From: W0P28-013 sp051870755
GTDB taxonomy: Bacteria > Bacteroidota > Bacteroidia > Bacteroidales > Paludibacteraceae
Assembly (NCBI GenBank): GCA_051870755.1
Contig: JBJECE010000001.1
Span: 27,558-91,557 of the forward strand
Direction of reading: 5' to 3'
Length of the DNA stretch: 64,000 nucleotides
Below, piece after piece: positions 16,845 through 24,702 of the stretch. The translations under genes and the position numbers were made by a program. Every line of letters begins with the position of its first letter. Position 1 is the stretch's first letter. The notes under the pieces were generated by a model. It worked only from the letters and a program-made list of their open reading frames with translations, had not been told where the DNA came from and ran no database searches.

Positions 16845-17579
16845 ATGAGTAAGTTCATTGAAAAGAGAGTGGATAAGTTCAGCAACAAAACAGAACTTGT
16901 AACCCAAGAAGTATTTCTTTGTAATGGCATTCATGCGTCGTTTCGGTATTGGTCAGTTCCGGAGGCAGAAGCATTTTTACTGGATGTTCATTATGCTGGC
17001 TCAGAATGGATGTATTTGAGTGGAGGATATATTGTCATTCGGATTAATGATGCCAAGAATATCAACATAAAACCATCGGGAGAAGACTCTGACGTAGACT
17101 CCTATGATGGTAACGTCACTTGTAGTGAAGATGTCTACTACGAAGTTAAGAAAGAGGATTTTATAGATATTTGCAAGGCGACCTCAATAGAGATTAAACT
17201 CTCTGGCTCTCGATCATTTGTAACCGTTAGCGCTGAGAAATTACAAGCGATGGCAAGGGTCTTGTATGATAATTTATACGAACCTATTTTTGATGCTACT
17301 AAAGCATTGGAAGAACAGGCAAGTAAAAGGAATACTATTCTATCTTGGTTATTTGCATTGCCAGCCTCAATTGCTGGGGGCTTTTTTGCCGGTGAATTGC
17401 TGTGGGATTTGTGGCATAGGCCTTTCAACGTTTTCATCGCGGATGGAAGGTGGTGGGAGGGAATTCCGCCCATATTATTCTGTGTCGTAAATTATTTTCT
17501 TCCGTACTCCAGGAAAATGAAATGGATTACATATGCGCTTTTTGTAATCATATTTATATGCATAGCGTGCATAGAATGA
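16845..17579 (+). CDS. Hypothetical membrane protein, 244 aa
   Basis: Residues ~1-160 are soluble and beta-rich (VFLCNGIHASFRYWSV, YYEVKKEDFIDICKA). Residues ~165-244 carry three hydrophobic segments (SWLFALPASIAGGFFAG, IPPILFCVVNYFLP, ITYALFVIIFICIAC). No family is recognised. It is the last gene of the A+T-rich cargo, 13 nt after the zinc-ribbon gene. The layout, a cytoplasmic sensor-like head and C-terminal membrane hairpin, would fit anchoring next to the SPFH protein, but this is inference. Confidence 0.7.
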   Translation: MSKFIEKRVDKFSNKTELVTQEVFLCNGIHASFRYWSVPEAEAFLLDVHYAGSEWMYLSGGYIVIRINDAKNINIKPSGEDSDVDSYDGNVTCSEDVYYEVKKEDFIDICKATSIEIKLSGSRSFVTVSAEKLQAMARVLYDNLYEPIFDATKALEEQASKRNTILSWLFALPASIAGGFFAGELLWDLWHRPFNVFIADGRWWEGIPPILFCVVNYFLPYSRKMKWITYALFVIIFICIACIE

Positions 17580-17891
17580 ATAATAGTAATTCCATTACAA
17601 TCGGAGTAACCCGAAAAACCATAAGTGAGTAGGGACCAGCCTGCAGATTGCAAGCGCACGAGTCGCTGTAGCCACTGGCACCTACCATTAGAAATGAGGA
17701 GCAAGGAATTTTCCCTTGCTCTGCATTGTTTTATAAATCCCCCTGCCTACCGCAGGCAGGCTCTACCTTCGGTAGGCAGGGAGGGCTTGGGAGGTAGAAA
17801 AGTACCGCAAACTACAAAATTTAATAACCATAAACTTTAACTCATCTAACTTTTTGGGACTTTTTTGTTGTCGTTTTTTCGTCCGTTTTGC

Positions 17892-17922
17892 TTGATAGTT
17901 CAAAAACTTTGTTGTAACTTTG
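17892..17922 (+). promoter_or_regulatory. Promoter of ncRNA copy 2
   Basis: TTG at 17892-17894, 20 nt, TAACTTTG at 17915-17922, identical in layout to copy 1. Confidence 0.7.
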
Positions 17923-17928
17923 CTGCGA

Positions 17929-18210
17929 ATCTACGCCGAGGGGCAATCTGTCGCTCATAGTAAGGTAGGTTCGGACATATTGGATAGCGTTTATTGACGC
18001 TTTGTTTTGAGCAGATCGGAACTTCGCAACTTTCGTAACAACAGTTCAAAAATCAAAGTAAGCAATAGATGCCTATGGGTATGATGCCATGCTGCCAACA
18101 TGTTTGGCTGGTTTCATATCGGCGTAGGTTTCTTGTTGTTTTATTTGAACTGTTAGGCAATGCGAAGGCCTCGATTTGCGAATAAGCAACTTGAGGTCTG
18201 CGCTTTTTTT
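17929..18210 (+). ncRNA. Candidate structured ncRNA, copy 2 (~280 nt)
   Basis: Homologous to the RNA at 13726. Both long pairings are kept: CTACGCCGA (17931-17939) with TCGGCGTAG (18119-18127), and AACAGTTCAAA (18040-18050) with TTTGAACTGTT (18144-18154). The terminator stem has changed on both sides (GGCCTCTGTT/AACAGAGGTC in copy 1, GGCCTCGA/TTGAGGTC in copy 2) but still pairs, which supports selection on RNA structure. It ends in seven T at 18204-18210. Confidence 0.65.
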
Positions 18211-18241
18211 ATGCCTTTTTATGGAGAGAATTTATGGAATT

Positions 18242-18934
18242 ATGAAAGCTATCTCGTTTTGTTTTGTTGGGCGGCATCGTATACGATTGTTGTGTGTGTT
18301 GGCATTGCTATTGACAACCTCTTTTGCTTGTGCCGGCGGTGTGCCTGTACCATTGTTAATTGATGATTTGAGGCCGGTACAGGTCGATTCGTTGGAAAGG
18401 GCTCGTCATAAGGAACGTATGGATAGGTTGAAGGCGGATCTGCAAAACATGCATACATCTCAATCAAGGGGTTTGTCAAATCCTAAGAATAGATCTGTCA
18501 TGAGGCTTGTAACCCTGTTGATGATTTTGCTGAACTGGTTGATTGTTAAAATGGCAAAATACAAAAACGAGGTCGTGGAAACCAACGGAGAACGTTCGTC
18601 GGAGCATGAGCTGCCGGAACAGAAACCTATTGCCGATGTCGCTGATTTGGGGATGCGTTCGAAAATGATTTTGAGAATGTTGCTTTTGGCGGTAGTGTGG
18701 GTAATCGGGGTGGCGTTGTTGGTTGTGTGCAGCACCGAGTTGGCTACTTGTTTGAATATCTGGCAACCGATGATAGAGCAGGGTTTTGACCCAAAATTGC
18801 TGCTGAAAGATTTGATATTGAATTGTTTGGGAGTGTTTGCGGGAGTGGTCTTGCAACTTGTCGGTGTATGGTATTTTTTTAGGATACGGACGCTGCTTCG
18901 GCAAATAAATGCCGAATCTGATGATGGTTATTAA
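18242..18934 (+). CDS. Membrane protein with signal peptide, unknown function
   Basis: A 230-residue protein. The start MKAISFCFVGRHRIRL was chosen because it gives a signal peptide ending in SFACAGG; earlier in-frame ATGs overlap the ncRNA terminator. A charged region follows (RARHKERMDRLKADLQ), then one membrane helix (LVTLLMILLNWLIVKMA) and two more near the C-terminus (VVWVIGVALLVVCS, LGVFAGVVLQLVGVWYFF). No family is recognised. It begins 31 nt after the ncRNA copy 2 terminator and lies 18 nt ahead of the HTH gene, so the two are probably co-transcribed. Confidence 0.7.
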   Translation: MKAISFCFVGRHRIRLLCVLALLLTTSFACAGGVPVPLLIDDLRPVQVDSLERARHKERMDRLKADLQNMHTSQSRGLSNPKNRSVMRLVTLLMILLNWLIVKMAKYKNEVVETNGERSSEHELPEQKPIADVADLGMRSKMILRMLLLAVVWVIGVALLVVCSTELATCLNIWQPMIEQGFDPKLLLKDLILNCLGVFAGVVLQLVGVWYFFRIRTLLRQINAESDDGY

Positions 18935-18952
18935 ATTGATTTATAGGTTGTT

Positions 18953-19231
18953 ATGAAAGAATATAATAGACAAATTCATATCGGGCATGCAATAAAAGCG
19001 GAATTGCAGCGTCAAGAACGTACAGTGTCATGGTTTGCCCGCCAGATTCCTACTGTCCGTCCGAATGTTTATGACATTTTTCGCCGTGAAAATATTGATG
19101 TGCAGTTGCTGATTCGTATTTCCGTCGTATTGAATCATGATTTTCTGAAAGACATCAGCGACCATATATTGGACACTAAACGCGCAGATGCGCAAGCCCC
19201 ACAAAATAATCTGTGTGATACGGAAATATAA
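18953..19231 (+). CDS. Small HTH (XRE-like) regulator, paralogue 2
   Basis: A 92-residue paralogue of the protein at 14073. It shares IGHAIKAELQRQERTVSWFA and a following recognition-helix region (RPNVYDIFRRENID), then LLIRISVVLNHDFL. It is probably a small DNA-binding regulator. It sits 18 nt after the membrane protein gene. An imperfect palindrome of the TGTG...CACA type follows it, as with paralogue 1, suggesting autoregulation or control of the lipoprotein gene downstream. Confidence 0.8.
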   Translation: MKEYNRQIHIGHAIKAELQRQERTVSWFARQIPTVRPNVYDIFRRENIDVQLLIRISVVLNHDFLKDISDHILDTKRADAQAPQNNLCDTEI

Positions 19232-19240
19232 CTTGCTCTT

Positions 19241-19269
19241 AAATGTGTATCAAATTTTATGACACATTT
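19241..19269. repeat. Inverted repeat downstream of HTH paralogue 2
   Basis: AAATGTGT (19241-19248) and ACACATTT (19262-19269) are exact inverted arms around an A+T-rich, imperfectly symmetric centre. The outer TGTG/CACA resembles the 34-bp palindrome at 14299. It is possibly an operator for the promoter at 19296. Confidence 0.5.
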
Positions 19270-19295
19270 GTCAGCAATGTTAAGACATTTGTTGA

Positions 19296-19326
19296 TTGGG
19301 TGAACCTCCATTAAGTGTTACCTTTG
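19296..19326 (+). promoter_or_regulatory. Promoter of the VWA-like lipoprotein gene
   Basis: TTG at 19296-19298, 20 nt, TACCTTTG at 19319-19326; 61 nt upstream of the start codon. Full match to the Bacteroidota pattern. Confidence 0.7.
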
Positions 19327-19387
19327 CGCTTGATTTTTAATTTAATTCGAACCGATGACCAACGGGATATAAGGGTCGAAAAATAAG

Positions 19388-20980
19388 ATGAAGAAACTTA
19401 CATTGGGATTTTTAGGGATTATCCTTATGGGACTTGTTGCTTGTGAACCGGAACCTGAACCGGAACCTGAACAACATCGAACAGAACAGCATACTGAAAC
19501 CGGTATGTATTTGGGGATTACTACATTCAACGATGATATTCATTATTATTATGATGGAAATAATAATTGGGATTGGGATGACAGTTATGGTTATTATTGG
19601 GCTCATTATGGTATGTTGGATCAATGGACAATAAATTGTTATGTAGAATTTATTAACAATTCTGCCACGGCAAAAGCAACTCTATTATATTATGCGGTGG
19701 ATACGACTCTGTCTTATCTTGAGCAATGTAAATTTCCCGATGATGTAGGAAACGTATCTGTCATAACATTTACCGACGGCTTGGATATGGGTTCGCATGG
19801 AAAGACCGATGCTTATGGCGATGATAATGAGACGTATTTGGCAACACTGAATAGTAAAATAAAGAATATAAGAGTAAATGGACTTCCTATTAATGCCTAT
19901 ACGATTGGTGTACGTGGAAATGATGTTTATGATATAGATCAATTCCAAAAAAATCTGCGTTCTCTTGCAAGTAGTGACGAAAATGTTGTGGAAGTGTCCA
20001 ATATCGATGAGGTTAATGCGAAATTCAAAGCATTGGCGGAGTCGCTTTATAAAAAACACGAGAGCCGTTCGTTACGGATAAAGATACCGCAACCTCAAAA
20101 AAACGAATACCAACGTTTTACGTTCGATCTTAATTCGACCTCTAAAGATGCTGATCAGTCTACATGCTATTTGGAAGGTGTGTATGCCGACAAACAACTG
20201 CAGGACATAAAGTACGTCGGCTGTGCTAGTAGTTCCGGCGTGTCGGTACAGGCGATTCCTGATGAAGACAACAAAGTGTATGTTGTATTCCAATTTGAAA
20301 ATTTCGGGGATACTGCAGGCAATGCCATTTCAACAGTTAATATGCGGCATTGGTATATGGCTCAAGGGCAAACTGCTTGGAGCCCGAACACCGAATTTAC
20401 ACCGGCAGAAGATGCCATACCCATAGTAGAACAGAAAAGTGCGGTGGTAACGCTTATTCTTGATTGCTCATCTTCGTTGGGTGAAGATTTTGCTAAGATA
20501 CAAGAAGCAGCATGTAATTTTATACGAACATTGGCAGGAGGAATTTCTAATGGGGATGATAATGGGAACAATAATGGAAACGATAATCCTGTATTAACTT
20601 CGCAAATACGCTTCTGTAAACAATACGCATATACATATTGGCCTACGCTGGGATGTGCCGATGCAAATAATAATATAGTGGCTTATCATGAGTTTGGTGC
20701 AGCGTCAGGAACTTCTCCGTATTATGATATTGCCGCAGGGAAATATCGACCATGTGGGTATTACTATAACGAGGAAGATGCAGATTCTGGTTATTGGGTT
20801 TTGGTAGACAACGAATACTCTACTTTTGAAGCCGGTAAAAAATATACATTTACGCTAACGGATGATGGAGAATATATGGATGGCTATATCACTTTGGATG
20901 GTAGTATGAATGCACCCGCTCAAATCGTCAAGCAATGGAAAACTCCTAAAAGTTCAATGACTAAATGGTCTAAACACTAA
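19388..20980 (+). CDS. Lipoprotein with von Willebrand A-like segments
   Basis: A 530-residue lipoprotein with signal and lipobox LVAC, then an EPEPEPEPE linker. The first half has a VWA-like region (YYAVDTTLSYLEQ, VSVITFTDGLDMGSHGK), where DTTLS and TDG could be MIDAS motifs. A second segment at ~350-375 has LILDCSSSLGEDF, a clear DxSxS MIDAS-type motif, but it is followed by little VWA fold before an Asn/Asp/Gly-rich linker and an unrelated C-terminal (RPCGYYYNEEDADSGYW). It is probably surface-exposed and protein-binding. Monocistronic, ending at a hairpin terminator. Confidence 0.75.
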   Translation: MKKLTLGFLGIILMGLVACEPEPEPEPEQHRTEQHTETGMYLGITTFNDDIHYYYDGNNNWDWDDSYGYYWAHYGMLDQWTINCYVEFINNSATAKATLLYYAVDTTLSYLEQCKFPDDVGNVSVITFTDGLDMGSHGKTDAYGDDNETYLATLNSKIKNIRVNGLPINAYTIGVRGNDVYDIDQFQKNLRSLASSDENVVEVSNIDEVNAKFKALAESLYKKHESRSLRIKIPQPQKNEYQRFTFDLNSTSKDADQSTCYLEGVYADKQLQDIKYVGCASSSGVSVQAIPDEDNKVYVVFQFENFGDTAGNAISTVNMRHWYMAQGQTAWSPNTEFTPAEDAIPIVEQKSAVVTLILDCSSSLGEDFAKIQEAACNFIRTLAGGISNGDDNGNNNGNDNPVLTSQIRFCKQYAYTYWPTLGCADANNNIVAYHEFGAASGTSPYYDIAAGKYRPCGYYYNEEDADSGYWVLVDNEYSTFEAGKKYTFTLTDDGEYMDGYITLDGSMNAPAQIVKQWKTPKSSMTKWSKH

Positions 20981-21023
20981 TAAATCAATATTTTGTGTAC
21001 TTGCGCCAATAGTTGAATGATAG

Positions 21024-21054
21024 TAGGGACGAAAAAATTCGTCCCTATGTTTTT
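21024..21054 (+). terminator. Terminator after the VWA-like lipoprotein gene
   Basis: TAGGGACGAA (21024-21033) pairs perfectly with TTCGTCCCTA (21038-21047), followed by TGTTTTT. The TAGGGACG/CGTCCCTA stem is shared with the hairpin at 50518, so it may be a member of an interspersed hairpin family serving as terminator. Confidence 0.7.
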
Positions 21055-21265
21055 GGAGTATTTATCCCTAAATCCGCCTGCCGGTAGGCAGGGGAAATGT
21101 CGCGCAGCGACAAAGGGTTAAAAATAGTTGCAGAGTTTAAGGTTTAAGAGTTTAATGTAGGGACGCACCACATCCTATGAAACAACGCAAGCACAAAAAA
21201 TGAAAGACACAACTCAACGCTCGTGCAAAGAAATGAACGAGCCATTGTGGTCAAGGCTTGAGCGG
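21055..21265. repeat. Gene-free repeat-rich interval
   Basis: Holds a CTGCCGGTAGGCAGG palindromic unit near 21078-21092, of the same kind as in the long direct repeats, and the motif CTCGTGCAAAGAAATGAAC near 21220-21238, which recurs at 50946-50964 and, with one change, at 51000-51018. No protein or RNA gene is apparent. Confidence 0.55.
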
Positions 21266-21808
21266 TTATGCTATCAGCATGCCTTGACGAATGTTGTCGG
21301 CACAAGCACGACCACGCAGATTGGTGACCAATGTCAGCGCAAAATCGAGCGCAAAAGCCGGTCCCTTGGCTGTAACAATGTGATGCGATTGTACCACACC
21401 TTCGGGCAAAACCGTTGCGCCGTGCAAATGTTCTTCGAATCCGGGATAACAGGTGGCACATTCACCTTCGAGGATGCCTAACTGACCCAATACAAACGGC
21501 GCTGCACAAATGGCCGCCAGCGGTTGTCGTTGGCTGTGATGCGCTTGCAGCAAATTGGCAAGTTGTCGGCTTTCGGACAAATGTTGTGCCCCCTGCATAC
21601 CACCGGGCAAAATCAGATAGCCGTCTGCTGTGGAATGCACATCGGCCAAAAGTCGGTCGCACACCACCGTTACACCATGCGCACCGCATACCTGCAAGTC
21701 GGCATTCAACGACACCATCTCGACCGGCAACTCGGCACGACGCAACACGTCAACCACGGTCAATGCCTCAATTTCTTCGAATCCGTCGGCAAAAAACAGA
21801 TAGTTCAT
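21266..21808 (-). CDS. DJ-1/PfpI (ThiJ-like) family protein
   Basis: A 180-residue protein starting MNYLFFADGFEEIEALTVVD, where the Glu after FADGFE and the Cys in AICAAPFVLG form the DJ-1 active-site pair. The family includes deglycases, chaperones and the ThiJ/YajL type. The long N-terminal extension of the open frame overlaps the TonB-like gene and was dropped. It is the last gene of the pdxJ-exbB-exbD-tonB-like run, 7 nt after the previous stop. Confidence 0.9.
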   Translation of the reverse strand: MNYLFFADGFEEIEALTVVDVLRRAELPVEMVSLNADLQVCGAHGVTVVCDRLLADVHSTADGYLILPGGMQGAQHLSESRQLANLLQAHHSQRQPLAAICAAPFVLGQLGILEGECATCYPGFEEHLHGATVLPEGVVQSHHIVTAKGPAFALDFALTLVTNLRGRACADNIRQGMLIA

Positions 21809-21815
21809 ATTATGA

Positions 21816-22646
21816 TTAGTATTTTTGGAAATTAAATGTGATGAAACCTTCTTGGATATTTGCTTTTCCTGCACTAAATTTTGCTTTTTTTGCCACTGCG
21901 ATACACTTGTCCCGCAAATCTTGTTTCCCGATATTTGTTTCATGATCAATGTCAGCATAAATGTCAGCATTCATTACATTGCCATTTTTATCAACCAGAA
22001 TTCTTACAACGATGCGACCTTCTGGATCTTTACTTGTATCATAATCTGGTTTAGGCAGTTCTCCCTGCAACGTGCGACCTTTCAGCGACCAACCGTGGCC
22101 GTTGGATGTGCCGCTGCCGACAGGATTTCCCTGCATCGTTTCGCCCGTAGTGGTGCCGCTGCCTTGGTTGGGTTTTTGTCCAAAGGCACTTGCCAAGGCT
22201 TTGGCTTTGTCGGCTTTGGCTTGTTGTTCGGCGGCTTTCTTGGCTTTTTCGGCAGCGATGCGGGCTTCTTCAGCGGCCTTACGTTCGCGTTCTTGCTGTT
22301 CGGCCAGCAGGCGTGCCTGTTCTTGCTCTTTGCGACGTTTTTCGGCTTGTGCCAATGCCACCGATTCGTCCTCTTGCGTCATCAGCGGCTGGTCGATTTG
22401 CGGCGTGGATGCCGGTGCAGTGGGCTGTTGCGCTGCAGCGGCGGGCGACGTTTCTTCGGGCTGCGCTTCTGTCTCTTCGGGTACGCTTTGCCCGTCGTCC
22501 ACATCGCCGTAACTGACCACCATCAGGCCGTCGTCGATGGGGTCGCGCGAGGCCGACATGCCGCAAAACAGCAGTATCAGCAACACCATGCCACAGACCA
22601 CGATTGTGCCTATCGACGCATATATGTCTGATTTTCTTTTCTTCAT
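21816..22646 (-). CDS. TonB-like energy transducer
   Basis: A 276-residue protein with one N-terminal membrane helix (TIVVCGMVLLILLFCGM), a Glu/Pro/Gln-rich stretch, a long charged coiled coil (EKRRKEQEQARLLAEQQER) and a TonB_C-like end (GRIVVRILVDKNGNV, KFSAGKANIQEGFITF). With ExbB and ExbD it would transmit proton-motive force to outer-membrane receptors; the coiled coil also recalls TolA. The start MKKRKSDIYAS lies 1 nt after the ExbD stop. Confidence 0.88.
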   Translation of the reverse strand: MKKRKSDIYASIGTIVVCGMVLLILLFCGMSASRDPIDDGLMVVSYGDVDDGQSVPEETEAQPEETSPAAAAQQPTAPASTPQIDQPLMTQEDESVALAQAEKRRKEQEQARLLAEQQERERKAAEEARIAAEKAKKAAEQQAKADKAKALASAFGQKPNQGSGTTTGETMQGNPVGSGTSNGHGWSLKGRTLQGELPKPDYDTSKDPEGRIVVRILVDKNGNVMNADIYADIDHETNIGKQDLRDKCIAVAKKAKFSAGKANIQEGFITFNFQKY

Positions 22647-22647
22647 G

Positions 22648-23061
22648 TTATCTTTCCATGACTTTGGTTGCAATGACCAATTTTAGTTTATTCTGATTGG
22701 CAATGTCAAGCACTTTTACGATCTCGCCGTATGGCACGGCTTCGTCGGCATGCAACGCTACATAGAGCGTAGAATCTTGTGCCGCCAACTGTTGCAACAT
22801 CGGTTCGATGCGCTCGAAATCGACATATTGCGGTGCTTCGCCGCCATCGGCAATGCTGTAGTCGCCCGTGGCGCTGATGCCTACTTTGACGAGATGCGCT
22901 TTGGTGGCGGTTTTGGCTTTGCTTTGCGGCAAATTGACTTTCATGTCGTTTGGCGCCGACATGGTCGATGCTATCATAAAAAACAGCAGCAACAAGAAGA
23001 TGATGTCCGTCATCGACGACATGCTGAACGTGGCTTCTGTTTTGGAACGTTTTTTGAGCAT
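22648..23061 (-). CDS. ExbD/TolR family biopolymer transport protein
   Basis: A 137-residue protein with a short cytoplasmic N-terminus, one membrane helix (TDIIFLLLLFFMIAST) carrying the conserved proton-relay Asp, and a periplasmic domain ending in ANQNKLKLVIAT. It forms the stator with ExbB and lies 18 nt downstream of it. Confidence 0.92.
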   Translation of the reverse strand: MLKKRSKTEATFSMSSMTDIIFLLLLFFMIASTMSAPNDMKVNLPQSKAKTATKAHLVKVGISATGDYSIADGGEAPQYVDFERIEPMLQQLAAQDSTLYVALHADEAVPYGEIVKVLDIANQNKLKLVIATKVMER

Positions 23062-23079
23062 AACGGTCTGTTTGAAACG

Positions 23080-23823
23080 TTATTTATTGCCGGCTGCCGG
23101 CTCGTTTAACAAATCCATAAATTCCATGCTGCGCATTTCGAGGCGCCGCATTACCGAATCGACTTTGCCAACCAAATAGTTGTAGGCAAAATAGGCGCAT
23201 ACGCCGATGATAAGACCGGCCACCGTAGTAACCATGGCGGTGTAGATGCCGCCTGCTAACTGACTGAGGTTGATGGTGTTGCCGCCGGCTTGTTCCATCT
23301 CGAAGAAGGCTTGTACCATGCCAAGTACCGTGCCGAGGAATCCCAACATGGGTGCGCCGCCCGATACCGTGGCCAGCAATCCGAGTCGTTTTTCGAGTTT
23401 GGCTATTTCCATGTTGCCCACATTTTCGACCGCCACTTGCACATCGGCCATGGGGCGTCCCAAGCGCGTGATGCCTTTTTCGATCATGCGTGCCGAGGGC
23501 GAGTCGGTGTCCTGACACAATTTGATGGCTGCATCCAATTTGCCGTCGTACACATAGTCTTTGATGCGGTTCATAAACATCGAATTTTCGCGATTGGCTT
23601 TTGTGAGCACCACCAAACGCTCGATGAAAATGTACACGGCCAGCACAAACAACAATGCCAATGGCACCATCATCCAACCGCCTTTCAGGCACATATCCCA
23701 AAAACTCAAAGTTACTTCGGGCTGCGATGCAGCCACATTTTGCACGTCGGAGGCCGCCGCCACGGCACTATCGGCAAGGGTGGTCGGCAGCGTTTGCAAT
23801 AAAATTGTTAAATTCATACTCAA
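23080..23823 (-). CDS. MotA/TolQ/ExbB proton channel family protein
   Basis: A 247-residue protein with three membrane helices: one near residues 50-70 (MMVPLALLFVLAVYIFI) and two in the conserved C-terminal block (MLGFLGTVLGMVQAFFE, GIYTAMVTTVAGLIIGV). It forms the ion channel of the TonB-ExbB-ExbD motor. It begins 39 nt downstream of pdxJ, a linkage often seen in Bacteroidales. Confidence 0.93.
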   Translation of the reverse strand: MSMNLTILLQTLPTTLADSAVAAASDVQNVAASQPEVTLSFWDMCLKGGWMMVPLALLFVLAVYIFIERLVVLTKANRENSMFMNRIKDYVYDGKLDAAIKLCQDTDSPSARMIEKGITRLGRPMADVQVAVENVGNMEIAKLEKRLGLLATVSGGAPMLGFLGTVLGMVQAFFEMEQAGGNTINLSQLAGGIYTAMVTTVAGLIIGVCAYFAYNYLVGKVDSVMRRLEMRSMEFMDLLNEPAAGNK

Positions 23824-23861
23824 TTATTTTTTATTTTGTTGTTTTTCTGTGCGAATAATGG

Positions 23862-24590
23862 TTATTTTTTGTCGAGCGTTACTAATGCTTGGCGATAACG
23901 CCGAATGGTTTCTTCTAATCCGTAATACAACGCGTCGCATATCAGTGCATGCCCGATGGACACTTCGTCCAAGTACGGAATCCGAGTGCAAAGATAATGT
24001 AAATTTTCCAAACTTAAATCATGACCGGCATTTATTCCCAATCCGCACCGTTTGGCATGTTCGGCAGCCGCCACAAAAGGCGCTACGGCCGATTCTTTGT
24101 CGGCAGCAAACTGTGCTGCATACGGCTCGGTGTAGAGTTCGATGCGGTCGGCACCGGTTTTAGCCGCCCACTCTATATTATCCAAATCGGTACCGACGAA
24201 AATGGATACGCGTATGCCGGCGTCGTGAAATTGCGCTGTAATCTGTTGCAAAAAATCGAAGTTGGCGCGACAATTCCACCCCGCATTCGACGTGATGGCG
24301 TCGGGCGCGTCGGGTACAAGCGTAACCTGCTCCGGCCTGACGGCACACACCAAATCCACAAACGCCGGCGTCGGGTTGCCTTCGATATTAAATTCCGTCG
24401 TTACCAACGGACGCAAATCGAATACATCTTGCCGACGAATATGCCGCTCGTCGGGGCGAGGATGAACCGTAATGCCTTGAGCACCAAATTTTTGACAATC
24501 GACAGCCACTTGCTGCACATTCGGATTGTTGCCGCCGCGCGCATTGCGTAAGGTCGCAATTTTATTGATGTTTACGCTTAATAAAGTCAT
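23862..24590 (-). CDS. pdxJ: Pyridoxine 5'-phosphate synthase
   Basis: A 242-residue TIM-barrel enzyme with the conserved LSVNINKIATLRNARGGN start, GITVHPRPDERHI, NIEGNPTPAF and GINAGHDLSLEN. It condenses 1-deoxyxylulose 5-phosphate with 3-amino-2-oxopropyl phosphate in the DXP-dependent vitamin B6 pathway. It is the first gene of the minus-strand operon with exbB-exbD-tonB-like genes and is divergent from the NAD kinase gene. Confidence 0.95.
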   Translation of the reverse strand: MTLLSVNINKIATLRNARGGNNPNVQQVAVDCQKFGAQGITVHPRPDERHIRRQDVFDLRPLVTTEFNIEGNPTPAFVDLVCAVRPEQVTLVPDAPDAITSNAGWNCRANFDFLQQITAQFHDAGIRVSIFVGTDLDNIEWAAKTGADRIELYTEPYAAQFAADKESAVAPFVAAAEHAKRCGLGINAGHDLSLENLHYLCTRIPYLDEVSIGHALICDALYYGLEETIRRYRQALVTLDKK

Positions 24591-24652
24591 TGTTTTATCG
24601 TTTTTTGCTCGTTTTTCCCGAATCGAAATAACTCGTTTTCAGAAATTATATA

Positions 24653-24660
24653 TACCTTTG
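24653..24660 (+). promoter_or_regulatory. -7 box of the NAD kinase-fmt operon
   Basis: TACCTTTG, 42 nt upstream of the NAD kinase start. No TTG sits at the usual -33 spacing. Confidence 0.5.
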
Positions 24661-24702
24661 CAAAACAATTCTGTAATTGCGGAGCAAAATTACACAAATA
24701 AA

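Larger units (their letters stand above)
17696..18215 (+). repeat. Long direct repeat, copy 2 (520 bp), carrying an ncRNA locus
   Basis: Second copy of the segment at 13471-14012, in the same orientation. The shared end points are GAGGAGCAAGG on the left and TTTTTTTATGCC on the right. The copy is shorter because the sequence after the second palindromic unit differs. The 3.68-kb interval between the copies holds an HTH gene and the SPFH cargo, so homologous recombination could delete or amplify it. Confidence 0.9.

Noticed and set aside
13471..18215. Retron or diversity-generating element
   Set aside because: The duplicated RNA next to accessory genes invites the idea, but no reverse-transcriptase gene is present in the interval and the RNA lacks a recognisable msr-msd layout.
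13471..18215. Classical composite transposon
   Set aside because: The direct repeats contain no transposase frame, and I could not find matching short target-site duplications at the outer ends.
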